59,858 bases of DNA from an uncultured Bacteroidales bacterium (GTDB lineage: Bacteria > Bacteroidota > Bacteroidia > Bacteroidales > UBA3824), in the NCBI GenBank assembly GCA_937877455.1, contig CALFIU010000024.1, forward strand, positions 1-59,858, given 5' to 3'. The notes beneath the pieces are model-generated. The model was not told where the DNA came from and did no database searches. It saw nothing but the letters and a program-made list of their open reading frames with translations. Numbering within the stretch: position 1 is the stretch's first letter; the number at the start of each line of letters is the position of its first letter. Both the position numbers and the translations under genes were made by a program. Shown here one piece after another: positions 7,630 to 16,892 of the stretch.

Positions 7630-9948
7630 ATGGCTGCAAAATTCAACTCGTATAATGGAAAAAATTTCAGTGATTTTACCGTAAAAATATCGCTTACACC
7701 CGAAGAACGCAACATAATACGATGTCAAAAACCCGATTGGGCACCATTCAAAAGCCGTTACGACAAATATCGCAACGATTTATTCAATGAATTTTGCAAC
7801 TACATGCCAGAAGCTTTCCAAAACGAAGAAATTATGCGTTCGATAAAAGACGCTTTTGATTTCGCTTTTGAGGCACACAAATACCAATTTAGAAAATGCG
7901 GCGACAACAGCCCCTTTATAACCCACCCAGCAGCAGTAGCCATAATAGTTGCAGACGAAATAGGCGCAGGACCAACATCTATAATAGCCGCTCTTTTACA
8001 CGACGTAGTGGAAGACACTTCATACGGAATAGAATATATAACCGAACATTTTGGACAACAAGTTGGCATAATAGTAGATGGTGTAACAAAAGTTACCAAG
8101 GTAGCAAAGATGTTTAGCAAAAAAAGCGAACAGGCAGAAACCTTTAGAAATATGCTCATCAACACATTGTCAGACTACAGGGTAACATTCATAAAACTAT
8201 CCGACCGACTACACAATATGCGAACAATGGAAGGCATGTTGGAAAACGTACAAAACACAAAATCAAACGAAAACCTAACTTTTTTTGTACCAATTGCAGG
8301 CATACTCGGCATGGATGATCTTAGAAAAGAACTCGAAGATTTAAGTTTTAAATACACGTACAAAGATAAGTATGCAGAAATGCAAAAACAAAGAATACAA
8401 ACCAAAAATGAACGCGACAAATTTTATTCAGACCTAAAACTAAAACTCCTAAAAGTATTAATCGATTGTCCATACACCTTTAAAATATATACCGAAGAAA
8501 AATCGCTCTACAGCGCATATACGCAAATGAAAAAATCGGGCTACACCATGGCCGAGTACGATAGTTTTGAAAGCATAAAAATTTGCTTTACACCAACAAG
8601 AACACCCGATATAGACATTATAGACCAACATTACTTAATATATTCGAGAATAATAAAAAATCTAATAGAAAAACCGGGCAGCAAAAAAGACTATTTAACC
8701 ACACCCAAAAGCAACGGATTTTCAGCACTTGTTTTTAGGATAAAACACGAAGGACAATGGGTTGAAATTGAAATAATAACCAACCACAACGACATAGTAG
8801 CACACAAAGGATTTTCGCCTGTTAAAAGCGAATGGACAGGAATGGACGAACTAAACAACACCATATCCGATGCACCCAACGTATCAATAGAAAACATGAT
8901 GCGAAGGTTAAGCGAAAAAACCGAACCAAACAGAATATATGTCTTTAACAACAGAGATAAAATAATAACACTTCCTAACGAAACCACAGTTTTAGACTTT
9001 GCAATAAAAAACTCACCAGAAGAAGCAATGCACAGCATAGGAGCTTATGTTAACGGTTGCCTTCAACAACTTAACGCTAAACTAAAAAATGGCGACATCG
9101 TAAACGAAATACTAACTTCTCCTTGCGAAACACCAAAAATAGAATGGCTCAATTGGGTAACCACCGAAGAAGCAATTAATATGCTCAACGAGTTTTTTAA
9201 AGAAGACATCAACACTGCAAGAGCCACTGGCGAAAAAATATTACACAACAAATTCTTCGCATACAAAATGCAATCGCTCGCCATTATCCCAAAATTAGTA
9301 TCACATTTTGCATGTAAAAATTCCGAAGATTTCTATATACAAATATCCCAAAAGAAAATCGACATCGACAAAGTGATGGCATTGGCTCAAAAAATAAAAG
9401 ACGAACACGCCAAAGAAATTGCTCACATAAAAAATCTCAAATCTTCTACTTCTGAAAACTGGGTTTACAAAAAAATATATAGCAAACCACAACAAGAAAT
9501 TAGCAACAAAACACCACTCGAAATTAACTCAGACGACGACTACATAATAGCACATTGTTGTAACCCCGTTCCTGGCGACGATGCCGTGGCTATAAAAGAC
9601 GACGACGGTGTAATATACATACACAAACGCGATTGCAAGGAGGCTATAAGATACTCCGCCACCGATGGCAAACACATAACCAAAGTAATTTGGAAAGACA
9701 ACGTTAGACCTGCTCCTGCAAATATTAAAATTGAAGGCAACTATAAAAAAAGAATAATCCAAAACATAATGGACGTTTTAGACAAAAAGCAAACAAAAAT
9801 AAAGTGTATGGACTTAACAACCGATGATTCCAACAACACATTTGGACTTACAATAAAAATTTACTGCACTGCAGAAATCATTGACGACATCTGCGCTGCA
9901 GTAAAAGAATTGCCTAACATACAGAAAGTTTATCGCATGGAATACTAA
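7630..9948 (+). CDS. RelA/SpoT-family (p)ppGpp protein, hydrolase intact, synthetase degenerate
   Basis: A 772-aa long RelA/SpoT homologue that turns over the alarmone (p)ppGpp. The HD hydrolase domain is complete: RKCGDNSPFITHP (88-100, His99), LLHDVVEDT (122-130, His124-Asp125) and KLSDRLHNMRT (189-199, Asp192). The synthetase region is eroded. Where active enzymes have KxNGYQSLHT, this protein reads KSNGFSALV (360-368), and the EIQIRT motif is EIEIIT. A TGS domain (about 434-495), a zinc-finger-like HCCNPVPGDDA segment (about 643-653) and a C-terminal ACT domain follow. The likely role is a SpoT-like hydrolase. Bacteroidota often carry two long homologues, so a separate synthetase may exist elsewhere. 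Loss of synthetase activity is inferred from the motifs. Confidence 0.9.
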   Translation: MAAKFNSYNGKNFSDFTVKISLTPEERNIIRCQKPDWAPFKSRYDKYRNDLFNEFCNYMPEAFQNEEIMRSIKDAFDFAFEAHKYQFRKCGDNSPFITHPAAVAIIVADEIGAGPTSIIAALLHDVVEDTSYGIEYITEHFGQQVGIIVDGVTKVTKVAKMFSKKSEQAETFRNMLINTLSDYRVTFIKLSDRLHNMRTMEGMLENVQNTKSNENLTFFVPIAGILGMDDLRKELEDLSFKYTYKDKYAEMQKQRIQTKNERDKFYSDLKLKLLKVLIDCPYTFKIYTEEKSLYSAYTQMKKSGYTMAEYDSFESIKICFTPTRTPDIDIIDQHYLIYSRIIKNLIEKPGSKKDYLTTPKSNGFSALVFRIKHEGQWVEIEIITNHNDIVAHKGFSPVKSEWTGMDELNNTISDAPNVSIENMMRRLSEKTEPNRIYVFNNRDKIITLPNETTVLDFAIKNSPEEAMHSIGAYVNGCLQQLNAKLKNGDIVNEILTSPCETPKIEWLNWVTTEEAINMLNEFFKEDINTARATGEKILHNKFFAYKMQSLAIIPKLVSHFACKNSEDFYIQISQKKIDIDKVMALAQKIKDEHAKEIAHIKNLKSSTSENWVYKKIYSKPQQEISNKTPLEINSDDDYIIAHCCNPVPGDDAVAIKDDDGVIYIHKRDCKEAIRYSATDGKHITKVIWKDNVRPAPANIKIEGNYKKRIIQNIMDVLDKKQTKIKCMDLTTDDSNNTFGLTIKIYCTAEIIDDICAAVKELPNIQKVYRMEY

Positions 9949-9983
9949 AATGTTTGATTGATGCTAACAATTAATAATTATTT

Positions 9984-10475
9984 TTAAAAATTTCTTTTTT
10001 CCCTTACATATTTTAAAATTCCATTGCAAGCATCTTCTAAAAGATCTAACGCATAATTAAAATCCCCTTCTGTTCCATAATAAGGATCAGGAACGTATGT
10101 TTTATCAGAATATTTTTCAAAAAACTGAGCCACAGAGATAATTTTTGTTATCATCATGCCCTCGCGCGGACACATGCCTTGAAGCCGAGTAATATTCTTA
10201 CTATCCATACCAACAATCAAATCGTAACGAGAAAAATCTTCCACAGCAATTTTTCTTGCAGAATGGGTTATAATATAACCACGTTTTTCTGCTGCAGAAA
10301 TCATTCTACTATCGGCAGGGTATCCCTCATGATAATCAATTAATCCACACGACGAAACAGATATTTTGTCGGAATAGCCATTATCCTCAACTACCTTGCG
10401 CATAATAGTTTCGGCAGCTGGAGACCGACATATATTACCAAGACAAACAAAAAGTATTTTGAATTTTTCTTCCAT
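9984..10475 (-). CDS. Low-molecular-weight protein-tyrosine phosphatase
   Basis: A 163-aa cytoplasmic phosphatase of the LMW-PTP (arsenate-reductase-like) fold. The P-loop CLGNICRS gives the catalytic Cys11 and Arg17 (CX5R). The general acid Asp130 is in VPDPYYG, with the two Tyr that regulate the family. Length is typical. It stands alone, 122 nt from its neighbour, with no tyrosine-kinase or capsule gene beside it, so its substrate is unknown. Confidence 0.93.
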   Translation of the reverse strand: MEEKFKILFVCLGNICRSPAAETIMRKVVEDNGYSDKISVSSCGLIDYHEGYPADSRMISAAEKRGYIITHSARKIAVEDFSRYDLIVGMDSKNITRLQGMCPREGMMITKIISVAQFFEKYSDKTYVPDPYYGTEGDFNYALDLLEDACNGILKYVREKRNF

Positions 10476-10597
10476 TTTACTACAAGGTTATATTTTTGTT
10501 AAATTTTACAATGCAAATATCGATTAAATATTTTTTATTTTGCAATTTTTTATGTTAAAAAACTAAAATTTCATTTCGTCAATTATCCCTAAATATG

Positions 10598-13500
10598 CTA
10601 ATTTGCCAAAACAATAGCTGCCTTATTCTCTCGCCCATTCATTATTATCTTAAAAGGCTTATTAAACCTAACATGTTTAAAATACTGAGTTTGATGCAAT
10701 ATTGGTAAGCCTTCAAGCAAATCTCGACGTACAAAACAAGTCTTAGAATGGTTTTTTACAGCAAAATATCCAATGTTCATTGATGTTATATTGTGAAAAA
10801 AGTGCGAACCATGCGAAAAATCAAGCGGATAATTTTCCAAACTCGTTTCCACAATTACGGCAGCATTGGTAATCTGTGCCCATACCACAGGAATGCCCAA
10901 AAACCTATCACTACTGCCCCAACGTCCCGGACCTATAAGCACATACTTACGTTTTTCTTGTTGCAATACACTATTTAGATAGTCTATTTCTTTTGCCATC
11001 TCCACTGTTTCGAGTTTAGAAAACTTACTTTCGTCAACATATATCACATCGTCGATGGTATCAATTTCGCCATTACCAAGACTTTGATCTGTATATAGCA
11101 ACATATCCTCCTTATTAAAACTTTCTGGATTGGAGTCTGATTTTAAAAACGCACTCACCATAGGTTTTATCTGCAAAAGGTAAAACGATGGCAAACCGTT
11201 GGCTGCCTTATTTAAATTTACTGCATATTCTATTTCTACAGGCGATCCAAAAGCATCTTTCACTGCATTGAGGATAGTATCAATTGTTTCGGCAAGTGGG
11301 AAATAATTATATTGAAGTACATCGGCAAAATTAACAATTCGTGCTCCGGGTTTGTCAAGTCCCGCAGAAATAGTATCATTGTCGTAGTCATAAACAGATG
11401 CCAAATGTTTCAACGAACCATGTTTTTCAGCTTTATAAACATCAAGCAATTCAAGAGCAGCAAGTTCACCATTTTTTAATAAATCTATATCACGACGACT
11501 ACAATCCAAAGCATAAAACTTTGTTTGTGTGGATTTTAACAAATCATTAACAGTGTACATACTAACAGAAGGATATTTTGGCGAAAATCTGTAAGCTGGC
11601 CAACCACCAACTACATAACAACCAAGACCCAAACCTGCTACCGCATAGCCTTCTTCGGGTTTCATGTCGGCCACAGGATAAAAATTATAAGACTGCGCAA
11701 CCCCACTAATGTGCGGATAGTAATAATCGCCAAAACGACTACCAACTACTTCTTGTATTACAACAGCCATCTTTTCCTCTTCAATATTGTGTTGCACGGC
11801 ATTATAATAATTACGTGCAGTGTCGCTATAAACCGAAGCATATATCAACTTTATGGCATTACACACAAGGCTAAGTGTTTGTTCTTTGTTGCCACCATTG
11901 GGAATTATATAAGTATCGAAAACTCCCGCAAATGGCTGACTTAATGAATCTTCCGATGTACTCGACGACCTTATAGCCAACGGTTTGTCGGTTTGACTTA
12001 TTATTGTCCTAAGCCTATCAATTATTGTATCGCTAAGTTGTCCGTTGTAAAAAAGTTCGCGAAGTTTCTCAAACGGCAACGACTTATCAAAAACTTTTGA
12101 CAACAAATCATTTTGTGATATAAAATTTTTAAACTCGTCAGTTCCAATAATTACCGTTACAGGAGCAAGTATGTTGATACGTTGTTCAAGTTTTTTTGCC
12201 TCAAGATTGTAGATGAGTGTATCAATAAATGCGCAACCACGTCCTTTGCCTCCTAAAGAGCCTTGGGCAAGTGTAATGATATTGCGCTCGTCAATAGAAG
12301 AAGTTTCGTCAAAACGGAGTATTTTTCCACGTTTTTTGTCGGTACGATAGTCATTTATGGCTTTTATTATTTTTGGACGTTGCACCGAAACTTCAGCTAT
12401 ATTATTTATTTTCACTGAGTTGATGTGCTTTGCCAACTGTATCTCGCCACGTGCCATTAGCCAAATAGAAAACTGATTTTTTACCGCATGCCGATAGATA
12501 GATTCATCAGGCATTTCTTTAAGCATTGTTTCAAACTCGCGCAACGAATGTGCTGTTCCAAGGTTTTCGCCACTTTTGCTACGAAATACAAAATCGCCAA
12601 AACCAAGATATTTTATAAGATAACGCTTTAGTTCGTCTAAAAGCGACTCACTATTTTTGTTAACAAAAAAGAGTTTTTCATGCTTATAAATATCTGCACC
12701 ATATTTTTTCAAATCTTTGAGTTGTTCGTTGCTCTGCAAAATTACAGGCACAGTATATACTTGACTACGCATATAGGTTACAAATTTTAGACCTGCAGCT
12801 TTGTCGGGTTTTCCGCCCCAATCAAATTCCATGTCAGAAACAACACACATTAGGTAGTCTTTATATTTGTTAAAAATAGCAACAGCTTCTTCGTAATTAC
12901 GTGCATGCAAAATCTTAGGTCTCGAACGGATTTTAACAATTTTATCAAGCTCGTTTTTCTCCACTTCGGGAAGTATTTTTTGTGTCTGTCCAAACACAAT
13001 GGAATATAGCATTTCCAAATACTTAGAATAATATAAAGGTGAGTCTTCTATAAGAAGAATAACGCGCACAAGTCCTATTTGAGTGTCATTTTCCACATTT
13101 ACACTATCTTCGCGTGTTTTTACAATGGTGAAAAATATGTTTGAATCTCCGTTCCACACAAAAGTTTTATCTATGCTACTAAAAGTTTCAGATATTTTTT
13201 CGTAATGTTTAACCTCTTCCTTTTTATTAAGCAACAAGTAAATAGGCACTGTGTTATCAATCGCTTTAAGTTGGCGACTAAGTTCCACTGGTGTTTTATC
13301 GTCCAACCCTGGCATAATTATTACCATATCAATATTGGTATTAGACATTGCTTCTATAGCCTCCTCCGCACTGCTTACACCAGTGATACGCGGCAACGTA
13401 TAAAGACTAAACTGATGAACATCACCCAAAAACTTTTCAAAAAATGAGTCCTCATTTTCAAGAATAAATGCATCATATAGCGTGGCAACAAACAAAACAT

Positions 13501-14791
13501 GCTTAATCTTATATTTCATCATGTCCATGTAGATATATTTATCTATCATCTGACGGTTGAAATAAGTCTGAAGCGGCTTACGATTATTTACAAGCGAACG
13601 TCTATAGTTTTCTTCTCTTTTTTCACTTTGAAAAATTCCAGCTGTTTTGTGCATTATCTCACGTCCCTTTGCATCGTCAACAAAGCCAGTAACGAGCCTT
13701 GCCACATTAACAAGTAACTTTCTTTCGTCAATAAGAAAAGGTCCTTCGTCTTCTCGAGGAAAGTCTTGAGTATAAAACACTTCAATTTCACCTTTATTGC
13801 TGTCGATGGTAACAAACTGTTCTTTAATAGTACGGTGTGTAGCTTCAAAATTATCAGTTGTATATTCTTTGCCCTCAAACCTTATGCGGGCACAACAATA
13901 ATCTGAATATTGCATGGCGGAAGGTAACAACCGACATATTTCTTGAAGTGTATAATCTACTTCGCGCCCATGTTTAATAATGCAAGTGGTTTGATTAATT
14001 ACCGATAACTCTTTGACACGCTTTTTGTAATAATGCTGAAGTTTTTTTAATCCATCCATCGATGCTGCTCCAGCAATAAGAACGGCAAGATTTTGCAACA
14101 AATAATGTTCTTCGGGCAAAAAAGGACCATCGCCACCTGGCATATCGGGAAACTTTTTGGTATAATATACCTCAATACTTCCTTCTATGCCGTCAGCCCC
14201 AGAAAAACTTTTTTTAAGACCACGTCCTACAGGCTCAAAACCATGTGTCTTAAATACTTTGCCATTAAAAACAATCCTTGCAGAAACATATTGCGGATAC
14301 TGAAAAGCATTAGGAATTGAATCGCAAATCTGCCTAAGAGCAGGATAAATTCCATCATCGGTTTGATGACCAAGCAAAATGGCGGCTTGACGTATGCTAC
14401 CAAGCTCCTTAACACGTTCCAACTTATCGTGTTTAAGTTCTACAATTTCATGAGCAAGTGTCTGTTGCTTAACAAGTTTTAGCAAACAATAAACCATCTT
14501 GTCAAACAAAAGGCCATCTCCAAAACCAATATTCGCCAATGCTATAGTTTTGTCAACTTGCAACATAACATTGTCGAAAGCATTGAGCCGATACTCTTGA
14601 CAACTGGTAGCATTAAATTCTCGTTCTGGATAACAAACTCCTTTGTAACAAATAGTTATACCACATCCAAAAAACTTTTCAAATGTTTTGCCAACTACAG
14701 CAAAAAATGCGGGTAAATCACAGTCATCTGGAAAATTTTTGCTTGACACTTCGGTCAAAAAGTCTTGCAAAATTGTATTCTTGGCTTGCAT
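10598..14791 (-). CDS. Giant PEP/pyruvate-binding (PPDK N-terminal-like) protein with duplicated GAF-like and receiver-like regions
   Basis: About 1397 aa from the chosen start (an in-frame ATG at 14845 would add 18 residues). The first 400 residues contain two copies of a ~140-aa module, each with an ARIxFxGK strand, a GxIEVxYTxxFP strand and an LLxNxAxLxxG helix, resembling GAF domains. Next come two CheY-like receiver stretches. The second has LLIEDSP and CVVSDMEFDW, which could hold the acidic pocket and phosphoacceptor Asp. The C-terminal half has an ATP-grasp PEP/pyruvate-binding domain like that of PPDK and PEP synthase, including LGGKGRGCAFI and AIRSSSTSEDS with AGVFDTY. The phosphohistidine swivel domain and the PEP-utilising TIM barrel of those enzymes are absent. 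It is probably a signalling or regulatory phosphotransfer protein rather than a metabolic enzyme. This is inference. Confidence 0.78.
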   Translation of the reverse strand: MQAKNTILQDFLTEVSSKNFPDDCDLPAFFAVVGKTFEKFFGCGITICYKGVCYPEREFNATSCQEYRLNAFDNVMLQVDKTIALANIGFGDGLLFDKMVYCLLKLVKQQTLAHEIVELKHDKLERVKELGSIRQAAILLGHQTDDGIYPALRQICDSIPNAFQYPQYVSARIVFNGKVFKTHGFEPVGRGLKKSFSGADGIEGSIEVYYTKKFPDMPGGDGPFLPEEHYLLQNLAVLIAGAASMDGLKKLQHYYKKRVKELSVINQTTCIIKHGREVDYTLQEICRLLPSAMQYSDYCCARIRFEGKEYTTDNFEATHRTIKEQFVTIDSNKGEIEVFYTQDFPREDEGPFLIDERKLLVNVARLVTGFVDDAKGREIMHKTAGIFQSEKREENYRRSLVNNRKPLQTYFNRQMIDKYIYMDMMKYKIKHVLFVATLYDAFILENEDSFFEKFLGDVHQFSLYTLPRITGVSSAEEAIEAMSNTNIDMVIIMPGLDDKTPVELSRQLKAIDNTVPIYLLLNKKEEVKHYEKISETFSSIDKTFVWNGDSNIFFTIVKTREDSVNVENDTQIGLVRVILLIEDSPLYYSKYLEMLYSIVFGQTQKILPEVEKNELDKIVKIRSRPKILHARNYEEAVAIFNKYKDYLMCVVSDMEFDWGGKPDKAAGLKFVTYMRSQVYTVPVILQSNEQLKDLKKYGADIYKHEKLFFVNKNSESLLDELKRYLIKYLGFGDFVFRSKSGENLGTAHSLREFETMLKEMPDESIYRHAVKNQFSIWLMARGEIQLAKHINSVKINNIAEVSVQRPKIIKAINDYRTDKKRGKILRFDETSSIDERNIITLAQGSLGGKGRGCAFIDTLIYNLEAKKLEQRINILAPVTVIIGTDEFKNFISQNDLLSKVFDKSLPFEKLRELFYNGQLSDTIIDRLRTIISQTDKPLAIRSSSTSEDSLSQPFAGVFDTYIIPNGGNKEQTLSLVCNAIKLIYASVYSDTARNYYNAVQHNIEEEKMAVVIQEVVGSRFGDYYYPHISGVAQSYNFYPVADMKPEEGYAVAGLGLGCYVVGGWPAYRFSPKYPSVSMYTVNDLLKSTQTKFYALDCSRRDIDLLKNGELAALELLDVYKAEKHGSLKHLASVYDYDNDTISAGLDKPGARIVNFADVLQYNYFPLAETIDTILNAVKDAFGSPVEIEYAVNLNKAANGLPSFYLLQIKPMVSAFLKSDSNPESFNKEDMLLYTDQSLGNGEIDTIDDVIYVDESKFSKLETVEMAKEIDYLNSVLQQEKRKYVLIGPGRWGSSDRFLGIPVVWAQITNAAVIVETSLENYPLDFSHGSHFFHNITSMNIGYFAVKNHSKTCFVRRDLLEGLPILHQTQYFKHVRFNKPFKIIMNGRENKAAIVLAN

Positions 14792-14892
14792 ATATTTTTT
14801 TATTCTTGGGTTAAAAATTACATATTTAACGCCCCAAAACGGCATGGAACGTTAATAAAAGCCAACAAAGGCAAAAGCAAAACTAATTTTTT

Positions 14893-14921
14893 CAAACTTA
14901 AAAACAAATTTTTTTTGTCAA
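14893..14921 (-). promoter_or_regulatory. Possible promoter of the PEP-binding giant gene
   Basis: On the minus strand TAAGTTTG (14893-14900) has TTG (14919-14921) 18 nt further upstream. A second -7-like box lies at 14878-14885, so the true start point is undecided. Confidence 0.4.
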
Positions 14922-14988
14922 TCTTTTTTGCAAAAAGCATAATAAAAACACTTAATTTTGCGTTGTTAAACCAAAAGAATATAGAATT

Positions 14989-15366
14989 ATGACAAAAGAT
15001 AAAAAACAATCAGCCTCAGAAAAATATCTGAAAGCTGTAAAAAAAGCAGACCGTGAACGCGAAATAGCCGCACATGGAAAACTAATTTCTACACGTCCAA
15101 CAAGGATAGTAAAATCGAAGAAAATATACAGCAGAAAAGGTAACAAAAAAAATCCGGACTTTTTTAGTTCGGATTTTTTTGTTTTAATAGTTTTTACCAA
15201 CTATGTCGAGCTACAAGAATGCTCCAATAATATTTATAAGTGGAGTTACTATTATACCCTACGCCAATACCTATGTCAACGTTGCCAGAATAAAAATCAC
15301 CAATTCCCAAAAGCGAGTTGCGATGTCCAGGTGGATTGGTTCCCGCGTCAACAACAAGCTGTTTAA
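14989..15366 (+). CDS. Small basic conserved protein, 3' end probably frameshifted
   Basis: The first ~55 codons encode a Lys/Arg-rich protein (ASEKYLKAVKKADREREIAA then HGKLI, IVKSKKIYSRKGNK) of a short type I have seen in Bacteroidota next to housekeeping genes. Function is unknown. The open frame runs on to 15366, but from codon ~55 it reads through a hairpin terminator and then antisense to the CAP gene, which is not credible as protein. One extra A in the A8 run at 15145-15152 would give a stop inside the hairpin and a protein of about 60 aa. So either this copy has lost its stop or the run carries an indel. Confidence 0.5.
   Translation: MTKDKKQSASEKYLKAVKKADREREIAAHGKLISTRPTRIVKSKKIYSRKGNKKNPDFFSSDFFVLIVFTNYVELQECSNNIYKWSYYYTLRQYLCQRCQNKNHQFPKASCDVQVDWFPRQQQAV
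15147..15180. terminator. Bidirectional terminator
   Basis: A 13-bp stem (15147-15159 with 15167-15179, one wobble) has A runs on one side and T runs on the other, between the small plus-strand gene and the minus-strand CAP gene. It can stop transcription both ways. Confidence 0.75.
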
Positions 15367-15886
15367 CCACACCAAGACCAGTGCCTATTCCAGCTGAAAT
15401 ATTCTCAAAATAATTGGCGGAAACATCTGAATACCAACTACTTTCTAATGTATATCCAGCTTCATTAATTTTAATATTCATACCATAACCTTGAAGGTCG
15501 GTATGCGAAAAATAATTGTTAGCAGCCATGTCTTCAGCCTTTGCTTGAGCAGCCTTTGCAAGATTTTCGTTCCAATTTAAGGCAGGTCGCTCTTCAACAT
15601 AACTCAAATCTACACCCAATTCAGAACTATAAGCCGATGGGTTTTGACGTATCTTATTGATATAATCAAACGCAGCGGTAATCTCCTTTGCAAAATCGCC
15701 AGAAACACCTTGAAGTTCTGTAGAAGAACTATTTTCGCCATCAGAAACCAACGGATTATCAGTTTGTTGAGTGTCTTGAGTAACTACTCCGCCATCTTCA
15801 TCTTCTCCATCATCGCAAGAAACTACACTAAATGCCCCCACAACGGCAACTAATCCCCCAAATAATATTTTTTTATATCTTTTCAT
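15194..15886 (-). CDS. CAP-superfamily (SCP/PR-1) lipoprotein
   Basis: A 230-aa exported protein with a lipoprotein signal (KKILFGGLVAVVGAFSVVSC), an acidic linker and a CAP domain. CAP motifs include YINKIRQNPSAY, PALNWNENLAKAAQAKAEDMA, the FSHTD His, NYFENISAG and NPPGHRNSLL. The conserved CAP cavity His and Glu are therefore visible. The start at 15886 is preferred because the upstream in-frame ATG at 15964 would put 26 unsuitable residues before the signal peptide. Bacterial CAP proteins of this kind are poorly understood cell-envelope proteins. No partner gene is adjacent. Confidence 0.88.
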   Translation of the reverse strand: MKRYKKILFGGLVAVVGAFSVVSCDDGEDEDGGVVTQDTQQTDNPLVSDGENSSSTELQGVSGDFAKEITAAFDYINKIRQNPSAYSSELGVDLSYVEERPALNWNENLAKAAQAKAEDMAANNYFSHTDLQGYGMNIKINEAGYTLESSWYSDVSANYFENISAGIGTGLGVVKQLVVDAGTNPPGHRNSLLGIGDFYSGNVDIGIGVGYNSNSTYKYYWSILVARHSW

Positions 15887-16026
15887 AGCAAAAAAATTTA
15901 ATTGTTTGTAATTAATATCAAGTATAGAAAAATATTCATCATATAAAAAACATTTCAAATACATCCAAAAAATGTAATTTTAAACCATAATTATTGCCAA
16001 ATATATTTATTTTTTAATAAAAATTA

Positions 16027-16058
16027 TTGCTGCTTTTTATTTTTTTGATATATTTTTG
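16027..16058 (+). promoter_or_regulatory. Promoter of ThiF/MoeB-like gene
   Basis: TTG (16027-16029) and TATTTTTG (16051-16058) are spaced 21 nt, and the box ends 26 nt before the ATG. Confidence 0.5.
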
Positions 16059-16084
16059 CAAAAAAAAAAAAATTATAATTTTTT

Positions 16085-16882
16085 ATGATAGATTTTAGCG
16101 AAGAAAAAATAACAAGATATAGCCGCCATATCTTATTACCCGAAATTGGAATTATTGGACAAGAAAAAATATTAAACGCAAAAATTCTAATTGTAGGGCT
16201 TGGAGGGCTTGGTTCACCTGCTGCACTATATCTTGCTGCTGCAGGCATAGGTACAATTGGTCTTATTGATGGCGACACCGTAGATCTTACAAATTTACAA
16301 CGCCAAATTATACACTCTACCAACGACTTAGACAAACCAAAAACCGAAAGTGCTGCCGAAAAAATTAAAAATTTAAATCCTGATATAAAAACCATTATAC
16401 ATCAAGGAAGACTAACTGCCGAAAACGCATTAGATATTATAAAAAATTATGATTTTATAATTGATGGAACAGACAATTTTCCCGTAAAATACCTTATCAA
16501 CGATGCGTGCGTTATGGCTGGCAAACCGTTTTCACACGGAGGAATTTTAAGATTTCAAGGTCAAACATTTACACATCTTCCTGGCACAGCATGTTATCGT
16601 TGCATATTTAGTCAACCTCCAGAAAAAGCAACAACTTGTGCCGAAGCAGGAATACTTGGCGCAATACCTGGTATGCTCGGAACAATACAAGCCGCCGAAG
16701 CATTAAAATATGTTACAAATACTGGTGAACTTTTAACCAACAGATTATTAACTTTTGATGCTAAATCGATGGTTTTCAATATTATAAAAATAAAACCAAA
16801 TAAAAATTGTATTTCCTGCTCAGAAAATCCTCAAATAAAACAATTGGTAGAATACAAACAAGATTACTGCACACTTAAATAA
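16085..16882 (+). CDS. ThiF/MoeB/HesA-family adenylyltransferase
   Basis: A 265-aa E1-like enzyme that adenylates the C-terminal glycine of a ubiquitin-like sulfur carrier (ThiS or MoaD). It has the nucleotide loop GLGGLGSP (38-45), the DGDTVDLTNLQRQ segment with the conserved Arg, the DGTDNFPVKYLIND core and four zinc-ligand cysteines in CYRC (about 170-173) and CISC (about 242-245). There is no rhodanese extension. Neither thiS/thiG nor moa genes are adjacent, so thiamine and molybdopterin roles cannot be separated. It is one of only two plus-strand genes in the 10-32 kb block and converges with the Dus gene. Confidence 0.9.
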   Translation: MIDFSEEKITRYSRHILLPEIGIIGQEKILNAKILIVGLGGLGSPAALYLAAAGIGTIGLIDGDTVDLTNLQRQIIHSTNDLDKPKTESAAEKIKNLNPDIKTIIHQGRLTAENALDIIKNYDFIIDGTDNFPVKYLINDACVMAGKPFSHGGILRFQGQTFTHLPGTACYRCIFSQPPEKATTCAEAGILGAIPGMLGTIQAAEALKYVTNTGELLTNRLLTFDAKSMVFNIIKIKPNKNCISCSENPQIKQLVEYKQDYCTLK

Positions 16883-16892
16883 AAAAAGCTTT

